A stretch of 64,000 nt of DNA from NCBI GenBank assembly GCA_029552945.1, contig JAKPDD010000043.1, positions 70,516 to 134,515 on the forward strand. The letters run 5' to 3'. The stretch comes from Spirochaetota bacterium (GTDB taxonomy: Bacteria > Spirochaetota > GWB1-36-13 > JAKPDD01). Within the stretch, counting starts at the first letter, position 1. Every line of letters begins with the position of its first letter. The translations under genes were made by a program, and so were the position numbers. Below, one piece after another: positions 19,014-28,269 of the stretch. Below the pieces are notes generated by a model. The model ran no database searches. It was given only the letters and a program-made list of their open reading frames with translations, and was not told the DNA's origin.

Positions 19014-20825
19014 TTAGAACTTGACGGTAAGAAGCGTAAAATCATCAAATAAGTCAATATTTTGAGGTACAAATGTTTCTTTAATAAGGGTTGCTATATC
19101 TTTTGCATCAAGGGCAGCCGAACATTTTATTGTTTCTCTTAATAAATCTTCTTCATCTTTACCCTCTTTTTCTATGAGTGCTTCTGTTACACCATCTGTA
19201 AATAATACTAATACATCATCTTTGTCATAACTTATCTCTTTTTCCTCAAAATCAACACCATACATAATTCCTATTGGTTTACCTTTAGTTTTTACGTCAA
19301 TTATTTTATTCCCCTCTTTTTTATAGAAAAACTGGGTATTGTGACCTGCAAATGAATATTTTATTTTTTTCTCTTTTGTATTTATTACAAAATATGCCAG
19401 TGTAATAAATACTCCTTCCTGTAATTCTTCAAATAGTGTATTGTTAAGTTCTTTTAAAACTTTTGCAGGTGTTTTATGAAATTTTATTTTTTCTTTCAAG
19501 AGTGAGTTGGTTATTGCCATAAAAAATGCTGCTGGTATACCTTTTCCTGAAACATCACCTATATATAAAGCTATATTATCTTCATCTATTATTTTTATTC
19601 CGTAAAAGTCGCCACTTACGTTTCTTGCTGGTATATTGATTGCGTAGATGTTTTTAAGTCCTATGTTAGTCGGTATTGATTGAGATAACATGTTTTTTTG
19701 TAGTCTTGCAGCTGTTGATATTTCTTGATATGTTATTTTTTGTTTTATCTCTTCTATGTTTGTGATATATTGTTTGTATATATTACCCAATGTTAAACTT
19801 ATGGAGTTTAAAAGTGAAAAGTCATATTCATCAAAACCGAATTTATTTTTAGGATTTGTTACATTTATAAAACCTATTATAGTTTCTGTATTATCTTTTG
19901 TTATGATTATTGGTAGTGATATAAAGTTAAAATTTTCTTTTATTACCTCTTTTTGTCTAAGGTGTTCTAATGAATAATTATACTTGTATTGGTTTAACCT
20001 GTATACAGGTTGTTTAAACTTTTTTGCTATCTTCATTATTCTTGTTTCATTTATGTTTAGTATCTCCCCCTCTTTAAGACTTGTAATACCTTTTAAGTAT
20101 ACCAACTCAAATAGATTTTCTTCCAGATCTACTTTAATAAATATACTTACTCTATCAGCTTCAAGTGTTGAACTTACTATATCACCTGTTATGTTAAATA
20201 TTTTTTTTATGTTTACTTTATCTATTAAAGTTGTTGACTGATTGAGTATCGTATAAAGAGCATCAAGTTCTTTTACTCTCTTGTTTGTCTGATTATGTGC
20301 AAACTCAAGTTGATCATATAATATTCTATTATATATAGCAATTCCTGATATTTCAGCTATGTATGATAACATTTTAAGGTCTATATCATCAAAACCTTCT
20401 CTTCCTACTGAGTTTACTACCTCAAGTACACCTATTACCTGATTCTGTACAATAAGAGGAAATGCAATTAAGTTTCTTGTCTTGAAACTTGAAAACTCGT
20501 CTATTTTTTTATAAAAATGTGGATTTGTTTCAACATTATTTACAATTATAGGTTCTTTTTTTCTTACAACAAGACCTGCTATACCTTCGGTAATTGGGAC
20601 CCTGTATTCTTTTATTATATCTTTTTTATCACCAACTACACTTACAAATATTAATTCTTGCTGATTATCATCAAGAAGGAGAACTGAGGCACCTTCTGCT
20701 TTCAGTATCTCTGATGTTGTTTCCATTATAGAGTCGAGGAGTTTTGGTAATGGTAAAACAGAGTTTATTTTTTTACTTATATAGATAACTTTGTCTATAA
20801 AAAGTGTTGAAATGTTGCTGTTCAT
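19014..20825 (-). CDS. GAF-GAF-PP2C (RsbU/SpoIIE-type) serine phosphatase
   Basis: Signal-controlled phosphatase that would dephosphorylate an anti-sigma antagonist. 603 residues: GAF domain 1 at about 15-165 (GASVLLLDDNQQELIFVSV, AFPLIVQNQVIGVLEVVN), GAF 2 at about 190-365, then the PP2C-like domain at about 375-603 with AIYIGDVSGKGIPAAFFMA-type metal residues (LYIGDVSGKGIPAA), FAGHNTQFFY and LFTDGVTEA. No membrane segment is seen, so it is cytosolic. It overlaps the upstream hydrolase stop by 4 bp (ATGA). RsbW-like kinases occur elsewhere in the window, but no STAS antagonist is seen. Confidence 0.93.
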   Translation of the reverse strand: MNSNISTLFIDKVIYISKKINSVLPLPKLLDSIMETTSEILKAEGASVLLLDDNQQELIFVSVVGDKKDIIKEYRVPITEGIAGLVVRKKEPIIVNNVETNPHFYKKIDEFSSFKTRNLIAFPLIVQNQVIGVLEVVNSVGREGFDDIDLKMLSYIAEISGIAIYNRILYDQLEFAHNQTNKRVKELDALYTILNQSTTLIDKVNIKKIFNITGDIVSSTLEADRVSIFIKVDLEENLFELVYLKGITSLKEGEILNINETRIMKIAKKFKQPVYRLNQYKYNYSLEHLRQKEVIKENFNFISLPIIITKDNTETIIGFINVTNPKNKFGFDEYDFSLLNSISLTLGNIYKQYITNIEEIKQKITYQEISTAARLQKNMLSQSIPTNIGLKNIYAINIPARNVSGDFYGIKIIDEDNIALYIGDVSGKGIPAAFFMAITNSLLKEKIKFHKTPAKVLKELNNTLFEELQEGVFITLAYFVINTKEKKIKYSFAGHNTQFFYKKEGNKIIDVKTKGKPIGIMYGVDFEEKEISYDKDDVLVLFTDGVTEALIEKEGKDEEDLLRETIKCSAALDAKDIATLIKETFVPQNIDLFDDFTLLTVKF

Positions 20826-21751
20826 AGTATTATCCTGAGTTGCTCTTCTGCGATTATTAAATTTAGTTCTTTATTTTTATCTTTTTTCAGATACTTTCCA
20901 ATCTCTTCTACAGTTTTTCTGATCTCTTTATCACTTTTGTTTGGATCATGATGAAAGAGTACAATCTTATTTGTGTTTGTTATATTTGATAATATTGTCT
21001 CGACAGGACCGTGACCCCATCCTTTTTTATTGTTATTATAATAATCATTTGATGTAAATTGTGAATCTATTACTGCGAGATTGCAGTTACTTATAAACCT
21101 TGATACTTCGTTATTTTTAGATTCTATTACTTTTTTATATCTTTCTATTGTTTTTGATGATACCTTAAGTTGTGAGATTATAAGAGGATTATCTTCCATT
21201 ATTATCGACCTGTATATTTCATGGTCATAACATGTTGCTATTGTTTTATCTTTATAATTTATTCGATATCCTAATGTTTTTATGGGATGGTTTAGTAATA
21301 TTGTATTAATACTATAATTCCCTATCTTGAAAAATTCCTGATTTATTTCTTTAAACTCTATATTTGCTCTAAGGTCAGAGAGTTTTATAGGGTAATATTC
21401 ATAATTCATCTGCCCACCTATAAGGTCTTTAAGTGATTTGTTTCTTCTTGTAGGGCCATATATATTTACACTAAAGTTTCTTAGGTATATTGGTGAAAAA
21501 AATGGGAAACCCTGAATATGGTCCCAGTGTGTATGAGTTATAAGTATTGAACACTCATTTATTTTGTATTTTGGGATATATTCTCTTATTATTGTATTAC
21601 CCAGTTCTCTTATTCCTGTACCCGCATCTATTATTAATAGCTCTTTATCATCGTTCATTATTTCTATACAGGAAGTATTTCCACCTATATTTACTGTATT
21701 TTCTCCAGGTGTTGGTATTGATCCTCTTACTCCCCAGAATGTTATATGCAC
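20822..21751 (-). CDS. Metallo-beta-lactamase-fold hydrolase (PhnP / RNase Z-like)
   Basis: Probable cytoplasmic metal-dependent phosphodiesterase. 309 residues open with WGVRGSIPTPG and NIGGNTSC, then the metal motif HTHWDHIQG; later metal ligands are plausible at NHPIKTLGYR, IDSQFT and HHDP. This layout is that of stand-alone MBL hydrolases often annotated as cyclic-phosphodiesterase-like. The start is GTG 21751 after AAAGGATA. Translational overlap with the GAF-PP2C gene suggests one signalling unit; a cyclic nucleotide substrate is possible but unproven. Confidence 0.87.
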   Translation of the reverse strand: MHITFWGVRGSIPTPGENTVNIGGNTSCIEIMNDDKELLIIDAGTGIRELGNTIIREYIPKYKINECSILITHTHWDHIQGFPFFSPIYLRNFSVNIYGPTRRNKSLKDLIGGQMNYEYYPIKLSDLRANIEFKEINQEFFKIGNYSINTILLNHPIKTLGYRINYKDKTIATCYDHEIYRSIIMEDNPLIISQLKVSSKTIERYKKVIESKNNEVSRFISNCNLAVIDSQFTSNDYYNNNKKGWGHGPVETILSNITNTNKIVLFHHDPNKSDKEIRKTVEEIGKYLKKDKNKELNLIIAEEQLRIIL

Positions 21752-21999
21752 TATTGTATCCTTTTAAAAAAATATTTAAGTATTTATGTTATTTAATTTA
21801 TCGAATGTTTTATTTTAAAAACTGAGATAAATAAAAAATAATAATTAGTTTTTTATCAATAATTTTTTATAATACAGATAGAAATTTAAGAATAATAATT
21901 AAAATAACCTATCAATCAATATTTATATGGAATATATAAAATTATCTTAGTTTTTTAAATGTTAAGTTAGCTTACTTCTTTTTTGAATTATAAAATTTT

Positions 22000-22200
22000 T
22001 TATTTGTTTTTATCCCATAGACTTATTTTTTCATTAATAAACTCTATTAAGCCAGTAGTGATAAATGGATTTATTTTACTTATATTTTCAAATAAGGCCT
22101 TATTGTATAAGGCAAAACCCCTGGCAAGGTTTACTGTTGCCTCTTTTATAGAGTTATTTATTATTTTTTCTAAATTTTGAAAATTATTATTTTGATCCAT
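22000..22200 (-). CDS. Small helical protein, unknown (phasin-like?)
   Basis: 66 residues, starting MDQNNNFQNLEKIINNS and apparently one or two amphipathic helices with no signal peptide. I do not recognise a family. Support for it being real: a GAGG ribosome site 9 bp before ATG 22200, compositional similarity to neighbours, and a non-overlapping position. Its helix-only, Ile/Asn-rich character recalls phasins, which coat PHA granules; a PHA operon lies 30 kb away. That link is a guess. Confidence 0.5.
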   Translation of the reverse strand: MDQNNNFQNLEKIINNSIKEATVNLARGFALYNKALFENISKINPFITTGLIEFINEKISLWDKNK

Positions 22201-22362
22201 CTTTTAAAACCTCAGATAAAATTATAACATTATTTTTTTGAATTTCAAGTTTATTTGATATTTTAAAAAAATTTTAATTAACTTATTTTAAAATTTAATT
22301 ATAAAATTTTAATTTTTAATATCTTTTTTTTACGAATTTTAATAAAAAACGGAGTTTAAAAA

Positions 22363-23451
22363 ATGTTTTATCTCATGTACAAATGGCTTTATCCTCTGGG
22401 TAAAGAGATAGAGTTTTTTAAAGTTTTCAATCTTTTTCAATATGTTACATTCAGGTCTCTAATGGCTGTTATTACAACATTTGTTATATCTATTTTAATA
22501 GGTCCCAGAATAATTAAATATCTTAAAATTAAAAAGATTGGTCAATATATAAGGGAGATTGGGCCTAAAACGCATTATGTAAAGTCTGGTACCCCTACTA
22601 TGGGTGGTATTATAATAGTTCTATCTGTTATAGTATCTGTATTTTTATGGAGTAGATTTGATAGTTTTTTTACCTGGTATTGTTTTTTAGCTCTTGTAGG
22701 TTTTGGATTAATTGGTTTTATTGATGATTATCTTAAGCTTATTAAAAAAAACACTAAAGGACTTCCTGGCAAAATAAAGATAGTAGGCCAATTTATTGTT
22801 GCATTAGTATTATCCGTACTTTTATATTTTAACGTTAATTCATATTTTTATATGCCTTTTTTTGTTGAACCTATTTTTAATTGGGGTTTTTTTTTCATAT
22901 TTTTTTCAATGTTAGTTATGATCAGTTCTTCAAATGCTGTTAATCTTACTGATGGCCTTGATGGGCTTGCTATTGGGCTCTCTCTACTTGTGATGGCTAC
23001 TTTTGCAGTTTTTTCGTATTTATCTGGCCATAAAATTATTGCTGATTATCTTAGAATACCTTTTGTAAGCGGGAGTAGTGAAATAACTGTTTTCCTTGCG
23101 AGTATGGGTGGAGCAGGTCTTGGATTTTTATGGTTTAACAGTCATCCTGCCGAGGTTTTTATGGGTGATACAGGTTCTTTAGGTATAGGTGGCCTTATTG
23201 GTAGTGTTGCTGTTGCTATAAAACAGGAGGTATTGCTGGTCCTGGTTGGTGGTATATTTGTTATGGAATCAATCTCTGTTATATTGCAGGTATTTTTTTA
23301 CAAGACTAAGAAAAAAAGAATATTTAGAATGGCACCTTTGCACCATCATTTTGAAGTTGGTGGTATGCCAGAATCAAAAATTATAATAAGATTCTGGATA
23401 ATAGGAATAATTTTATCGTTACTTGGATTTGTAACATTAAAGATAAGGTAA
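22363..23451 (+). CDS. mraY: Phospho-N-acetylmuramoyl-pentapeptide transferase
   Basis: Integral membrane enzyme that makes lipid I from UDP-MurNAc-pentapeptide and undecaprenyl phosphate. 362 residues, about ten membrane helices. Motifs: GTPTMGGI near 77-84, the catalytic GFIDDYLKL near 117-125, NAVNLTDGLDGLAIG, and the HHHFE histidines near 326-330 (APLHHHFEVGG). The gene stands apart from any mur/fts cluster, followed 4 bp later by thpR. GGAG lies ahead of ATG 22363. Confidence 0.98.
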   Translation: MFYLMYKWLYPLGKEIEFFKVFNLFQYVTFRSLMAVITTFVISILIGPRIIKYLKIKKIGQYIREIGPKTHYVKSGTPTMGGIIIVLSVIVSVFLWSRFDSFFTWYCFLALVGFGLIGFIDDYLKLIKKNTKGLPGKIKIVGQFIVALVLSVLLYFNVNSYFYMPFFVEPIFNWGFFFIFFSMLVMISSSNAVNLTDGLDGLAIGLSLLVMATFAVFSYLSGHKIIADYLRIPFVSGSSEITVFLASMGGAGLGFLWFNSHPAEVFMGDTGSLGIGGLIGSVAVAIKQEVLLVLVGGIFVMESISVILQVFFYKTKKKRIFRMAPLHHHFEVGGMPESKIIIRFWIIGIILSLLGFVTLKIR

Positions 23452-23455
23452 TTGT

Positions 23456-23995
23456 ATGTTAAGATGTTTTGTAGCAATACCTTTTCCTACTGAAATTAAA
23501 AAACATTTTAAAAGTATTTATAAATTTTTGAGTCAAAATAAAAACTTAAAAATAGTTTCATTAGAAAACTTACATATAACTTTAAAGTTTTTAGGTAATA
23601 TTCAAGAGAGCATGGTAAATAAAATAGATTCTATACTAAGTTCTATAAATTATACTAGTTTCAATATCTCTTTTAAAAATCCAGGAGTTTTTTTAAATAG
23701 AGGTAAACCAAAAGTTTTTTTTATTAATATTTTTTCTGATAGTTTAAAAAATATTACTTTACTTATTGATAATAAACTTGAAATGCTGGGATTCAAAAAA
23801 GATGACCGTGATTTTAGACCGCATCTTACTTTAGCAAGAGTAAAAGGTTTTATAGATAAAAGTTTTACACAAACTTTTTTAGATTATAAAATTGAGGAAA
23901 TATCATTTAAAGTAGTTAATTTTGTACTTTACAAAAGTGATTTAAGGCCAGAAGGGCCTATATATACTGAATTGAGAAGTTACAAGCTTTATTAA
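23456..23995 (+). CDS. thpR: RNA 2',3'-cyclic phosphodiesterase (2'-5' RNA ligase family)
   Basis: 179 residues of the 2H phosphoesterase family. Both HxTx signatures are present: HITLKFLG near residue 41 and HLTLARVKG near 122, each followed by the expected hydrophobic strand. The opening LRCFVAIPFP is typical of ThpR. Cytoplasmic; it acts on RNA with 2',3'-cyclic phosphate ends, biological role poorly defined. It starts 4 bp after mraY, so it is co-transcribed, and converges on the next gene with 5 bp between stops. Confidence 0.92.
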   Translation: MLRCFVAIPFPTEIKKHFKSIYKFLSQNKNLKIVSLENLHITLKFLGNIQESMVNKIDSILSSINYTSFNISFKNPGVFLNRGKPKVFFINIFSDSLKNITLLIDNKLEMLGFKKDDRDFRPHLTLARVKGFIDKSFTQTFLDYKIEEISFKVVNFVLYKSDLRPEGPIYTELRSYKLY

Positions 23996-24000
23996 ATTTT

Positions 24001-24171
24001 TTATTTAAATCTATAGAATTTCTGTAAGTTTTTCCAACTTCTATCATATGTTTTTTCACCTTCTGGGGTAAAAAAGCATGCAGGGAATTCTGCTTTTTCT
24101 CTATGATATTCAAGACATTCTTTACATTTTCCATGTCTTGTACAACCAGGGTATGTGCATCTACAGGTCAA
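24001..24171 (-). CDS. Cysteine-rich small protein, DUF6485-like
   Basis: 56 residues, with seven cysteines in CRCTYPGCTRHGKC, KECLEYHRE and FPACFF, a spacing I associate with the DUF6485 family of putative metal-binding proteins. The frame is open to TTG 24183, but TTG 24171 is preferred because GGAG lies 6 bases before it and little would precede the cysteine block otherwise. Function unknown; cytosolic metal binding is likely from the cysteines. Confidence 0.75.
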   Translation of the reverse strand: MTCRCTYPGCTRHGKCKECLEYHREKAEFPACFFTPEGEKTYDRSWKNLQKFYRFK

Positions 24172-24272
24172 AACTTTCTCCAATTTATTATTTTGTTATT
24201 TTAAAATAAAAATTTATTATCTTCTCTGATTAAATTTATAAAAAGTATTTTAAAAATTTAGAGGTTTATTTA

Positions 24273-25319
24273 ATGTCTGAAAGACCAATAAAAGTTTTAG
24301 CAATAGATGATGATAAACTTATTTTAAAACTTATAAAAACAATACTTGTAAATCATAATTTTGTTGTTGAAACTGTTTTTGATCCGTTGGATGCATATTC
24401 ATCAGCACTTGTTTTTGAGCCAGATATAATCACAATAGATCTTATGATGCCAGAATTATCTGGTTGGGAGTTATGTGATATTTTCAGGAGGGACCCAAAG
24501 TTTAAGAAAGTGCCGATAGTTATACTTACTGCTAAAGACGATAAGCAGGAGAGGGAAGTTGCTAGATATCTTTTTAAGGTTAATGATTATATAGTTAAAC
24601 CATTTGAAGCTGAAGAGCTTGTAAAAAGACTTAATTTTGCACTTATAAGAAGAGACAGTTTAGAAAAACAGGAAAAAGACTTTTTTGAGACTATTCAGGT
24701 TATAGGTTCACTTGCAGAAGAACTAAAAATAAAAAATGAGAGCCTTGAGAGACAGATAAGATTAAGAGAAGAGACAATAATAAATATTATGAAATCATTA
24801 ACAATAGCACTTGATGCAAAGGACCCATACACAAAAGGACATTCAGAGAGAGTTGCTGACTATTCAGAGCTTATTGGAAAAGAGATGGGACTTTCAAGTA
24901 ATGAATTACTTAAACTTAAGAGGGGGGCTATACTTCATGATATTGGTAAAATTATAATTGATATATCGTATATCTCGAAACCAGGACCTCTTACACCGGA
25001 AGAGTTTCAGATAATGATGAGCCATCCTTCAGTTGGTGCAAAAATACTTGAACCCCTTGATTTTCTTGATGAGGAGATTTTTATTGTTGAAAGGCATCAT
25101 GAATCATGGGATGGTTCTGGCTATCCTAAGGGCCTTAGAGAGGATGAGATAGGACTTTTGCCTTCTATAGTGTCGGTTGCAGATGTTTTTGATGCACTTA
25201 CATCTGATAGGAGTTACAGAAAAGCGTGGCCAAAAGAGGATGCAATAGAGGAGATAAAAAGACTTAGGGGTAAAAAGTTTAATCCAATTGTTGTTGATAT
25301 ATTTTTAAGAATATTTTAA
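24273..25319 (+). CDS. Response regulator with HD-GYP c-di-GMP phosphodiesterase domain
   Basis: RpfG-type protein of 348 residues. Receiver domain 1-125: acidic pair DDDK near 12-14, phospho-acceptor in TIDLMMPE near 57, lysine in IVKPFE. A coiled linker precedes a complete HD-GYP domain (about 170-348): GHSERVADYS, LHDIGKI, HHESWDGSGYPKG and ADVFDALTSDRSYR. All metal and GYP residues are intact, unlike the 12334 protein, so it should degrade c-di-GMP. GAGG precedes ATG 24273. It is followed 6 bp later by tlyA. Confidence 0.96.
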   Translation: MSERPIKVLAIDDDKLILKLIKTILVNHNFVVETVFDPLDAYSSALVFEPDIITIDLMMPELSGWELCDIFRRDPKFKKVPIVILTAKDDKQEREVARYLFKVNDYIVKPFEAEELVKRLNFALIRRDSLEKQEKDFFETIQVIGSLAEELKIKNESLERQIRLREETIINIMKSLTIALDAKDPYTKGHSERVADYSELIGKEMGLSSNELLKLKRGAILHDIGKIIIDISYISKPGPLTPEEFQIMMSHPSVGAKILEPLDFLDEEIFIVERHHESWDGSGYPKGLREDEIGLLPSIVSVADVFDALTSDRSYRKAWPKEDAIEEIKRLRGKKFNPIVVDIFLRIF

Positions 25320-25325
25320 TATCTT

Positions 25326-26054
25326 ATGGAAAAAGCAAGATTAGATGAAATTCTTGTTGATTTAAATCTTTGTGAATCAAAGTCAAAAGCAGCATCTTTA
25401 ATAATGTCGGGAAACGTTATTGTAAATGGTGTTGTATCAACAAAACCTGGTAAAAAATATAGTAAGAATGTTGAAATTAGAATAAAGGAGGTTTTCCCAT
25501 ATGTAAGCCGGGGTGCTTTGAAACTTAAAAAAGCTATAGAGTTTTTTAATATAAATGTAGAAAATAAGATATGTATAGATATAGGCTGTTCAACAGGTGG
25601 ATTTACTCAGGTTTTACTTGAAAATGGAGCAAAAAAGGTATATGCAGTTGATGTGGGGGTAACACTTGATTATAGGCTTAGAAATGATAAGAGAGTTGTT
25701 ACTATGGAAAAAATAAATGCAAGATATCTTGAACCTTCTATGTTTTTAGATCAGATTGAGTTTGCAACAGTTGATGTATCATTTATATCTTTAAGACACA
25801 TATTCCCAGTTTTAAAAAAGCTTGAAATTCCTTTTGTTGTTGTTCTTATAAAACCACAATTTGAAATTGGTGATAGAATAAAGGGTTTTGATGGTGTTGT
25901 AAAAGAGCAAAAGTATAGAGATGATGCAATAGACTCTGTTTTACAATATGCTGAATTTAGTTCATATGCCAAAATTGGTATAGTTGAAAGCCCTATAAAG
26001 GGCCCTAAAGGTAATATTGAATACTTGCTTTATTGTAAAAAAACTATAATTTAA
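25326..26054 (+). CDS. tlyA: TlyA-family rRNA 2'-O-methyltransferase
   Basis: 242 residues: an S4 RNA-binding domain at 1-60 (ARLDEILVDLNLCESKSKAA) and an FtsJ/RrmJ-type methyltransferase domain with the SAM loop DIGCSTGGFTQVLL and the VDVGV strand. Members 2'-O-methylate 16S and/or 23S rRNA and some were formerly called haemolysin A. It directly follows the HD-GYP gene and has no strong ribosome site of its own. Confidence 0.93.
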   Translation: MEKARLDEILVDLNLCESKSKAASLIMSGNVIVNGVVSTKPGKKYSKNVEIRIKEVFPYVSRGALKLKKAIEFFNINVENKICIDIGCSTGGFTQVLLENGAKKVYAVDVGVTLDYRLRNDKRVVTMEKINARYLEPSMFLDQIEFATVDVSFISLRHIFPVLKKLEIPFVVVLIKPQFEIGDRIKGFDGVVKEQKYRDDAIDSVLQYAEFSSYAKIGIVESPIKGPKGNIEYLLYCKKTII

Positions 26055-26318
26055 AATTTGCTCATTTTGAATAAAGATTTTTTGGAATATTTTTAAGTTA
26101 AAAGTATATACTTTTAAAACTAAAATAAAAATAGTATATCTTAATATTGACATTAATAAGTGTTAGTAAAAATAGATGAACTATATAATTATCATTACAG
26201 CTTAAGAAGTTTTTAGTAACGGTAGGGATAAGACTTTAAAATAATTTTTATTTTCTAGTTGGAGAAATTTTATTATTATTTTAATTTTATTAATTATGAT
26301 TAAAAGTGAGGTAATTTT

Positions 26319-27683
26319 ATGGAAAATATTGGTATTCTTTCACAATCTGAAATAATAAATAATAGGTATCAGATTATCTTACTAATTGGTAAAGGTGGTT
26401 TTGGTTATACATATCTTGCTCTTGATCAGGTGGATAAAAATGAAGTTGCAATAAAGGTTGTCCCTTTTTCTAATATCAAAGAGTGGAAAGAGCTTGACCT
26501 TTTTGAAAGAGAGATAAAGGTTTTAAAAAATATAAAACACCCAAATATACCAGCTTATATTGATGACTTTAGTTTTATAAAAAATAATGATCAGTATTTT
26601 GTATTAGTGCAGAAGTATATAAAGGGTAAGAGTTTAAAACAACTTATAGAAGATGGGAAAAGATTTTCTATACAGGAAGTAGAAAATATATTAAAATCTC
26701 TACTCGAAGTACTTGTTTATCTTCATAATCTTCAACCTCCAATAATTCATAGGGATATAAAACCAAATAATATAATAATTGGAGAGGATGGAAAGCCATA
26801 TCTTGTTGACTTTGGATCAGTTGGAAGCTTAGTTAAGGATACTGTAGCAGCATCAAACACTTTTGTAGGAACAATAGGTTATATGAGTCAGGAACAACTT
26901 TATGGGAAGGCTATACCAGCATCTGATATTTACTCACTTGGTATGACTATGGTTTATATATTAACAGGAAAAGATCCAGTAAGTTTTGATATGGATGGCG
27001 AGAAGGTCAAATATGATAGTTATGTTAATATACCAAACAGGTTAAAACTACTTATAGATAAGATGATAATGGTTGATTATACGAGAAGGATAGGTGATGC
27101 TAAAAAAGCTCTTGATTATCTTAATGGAAAAAGCCTTCAAGTAGGAGAGGAAAGATTAGCATCTAAAAAAGTAAAGGTTGAAGTTATATCAGATTCTGTT
27201 AAAATGATTAATTTTAAGATGACTGCAAATAGGTTTCTGGGTATATTTTTAATTTTTTTCTCTATTGCATGGGACTCTATGGTTTTTGGTGTTGCGTTAC
27301 CTTCTATAGTAGCTGAAAATCTTAATTTTGTTTTTTTCTTATTGCCTTTTATTATTGCAGGAATATTTTTGCCTCTATTTGCTTGTTATAACTTATTTGG
27401 TAACTATTCACTTTTTCTTAATAAAGATTATTTAAAACTTGAAAAATCTGTTTTAGGTTTTGTATTTTCGTCTAAGTCGTTAAATTATATTGATTATAAA
27501 GGAGTTAAAGTTTATAAAAAAGTTTCCAGAAGTAATAATAATTATAATGAATATTATGTTGTAAATGTTAGTGGTATCAAAAATACTATTGAAATTGGTG
27601 ATTTGATGGGATTTGATGAGGATGATGCCGAGTTTCTTGCTCAAGTAATAGATAAACATATAAAAGATAATTTTTTAACTTAA
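26319..27683 (+). CDS. Membrane-anchored eukaryotic-like Ser/Thr protein kinase
   Basis: 454 residues. The kinase domain (about 15-275) has the Gly loop GKGGFGYTYLA, the VAIK lysine (EVAIKVV), catalytic HRDIKPNNII and DFG in LVDFGSVGS, so it appears active. Two hydrophobic segments (about 300-375, including FLGIFLIFFSIAWDSMVFG) anchor it, and the last 80 residues form a small beta-rich region after the membrane. The sensor is thus C-terminal or absent; no PASTA repeats are seen. GAGG precedes ATG 26319. The 264 bp upstream hold a TTGACA at 26147 but no convincing -10 box. Confidence 0.93.
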   Translation: MENIGILSQSEIINNRYQIILLIGKGGFGYTYLALDQVDKNEVAIKVVPFSNIKEWKELDLFEREIKVLKNIKHPNIPAYIDDFSFIKNNDQYFVLVQKYIKGKSLKQLIEDGKRFSIQEVENILKSLLEVLVYLHNLQPPIIHRDIKPNNIIIGEDGKPYLVDFGSVGSLVKDTVAASNTFVGTIGYMSQEQLYGKAIPASDIYSLGMTMVYILTGKDPVSFDMDGEKVKYDSYVNIPNRLKLLIDKMIMVDYTRRIGDAKKALDYLNGKSLQVGEERLASKKVKVEVISDSVKMINFKMTANRFLGIFLIFFSIAWDSMVFGVALPSIVAENLNFVFFLLPFIIAGIFLPLFACYNLFGNYSLFLNKDYLKLEKSVLGFVFSSKSLNYIDYKGVKVYKKVSRSNNNYNEYYVVNVSGIKNTIEIGDLMGFDEDDAEFLAQVIDKHIKDNFLT

Positions 27684-28269
27684 AGATATTTTTATTTTTT
27701 TAAAATTTAATTTTTAATACTATAAACTAAAACTTGCATTTTAACCAATATATATCTTATCAATTATTTATATCCCAGAGTTTAATGGTTTTATCTAAAA
27801 TTCAACATACTAATCTTACTATAAACAGGAATAATTATTACATAAGTGCTAGGTTTTATTTTTTTATCTTTTTCTTATTGGTATGGGTGGGCAATAAGAG
27901 TGATAGAAGTGGTATAGTTTAAAACTTTCACCAGAAGGTTAAGGATGATGGATCTTTTTAATAAATAAATACAATTATTATATGAAACACATCTTTAAAA
28001 AAATAAAGTATTAATAAAAAAGGTTAAGTTCTTAATGGGGCTCTATAATGACATTTATTGTTATGCAAGTGAGGAATTAGTCTTTTTTTTAAGAAAAATG
28101 TATGATAATAAGCCACACAAATACTGAAAATATTCAATATGAAATAGTCTATTATTTAAATAATTTCAGTTAGAATTAAAATATTTTTTTAAAGTTTTTT
28201 AAGTACTTTTTAATTTTTTTATTTATTTGTTATTATTTTAATTATTTATAGTTATAATAAGGAGTAATT
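27684..28269. other. 586-bp gap without a supported gene
   Basis: AT-rich DNA between the kinase and Cache-GGDEF genes. A 62-codon plus-strand frame at 27734-27922 has no ribosome site and an unconvincing composition. A 30-codon frame at 28035-28127 (MGLYNDIYCYASEEL...) reads plausibly but also lacks a good site. A less AT-rich stretch at 27880-27960 stands out slightly. I see no tRNA, riboswitch or terminator. It may hold promoters, a small RNA or decayed gene remnants. Confidence 0.4.

Noticed and set aside
27734-27922. 62-codon frame in the 27.7-28.3 kb gap
   Set aside because: No ribosome site, unusual composition and no domain; kept only as part of the gap description.
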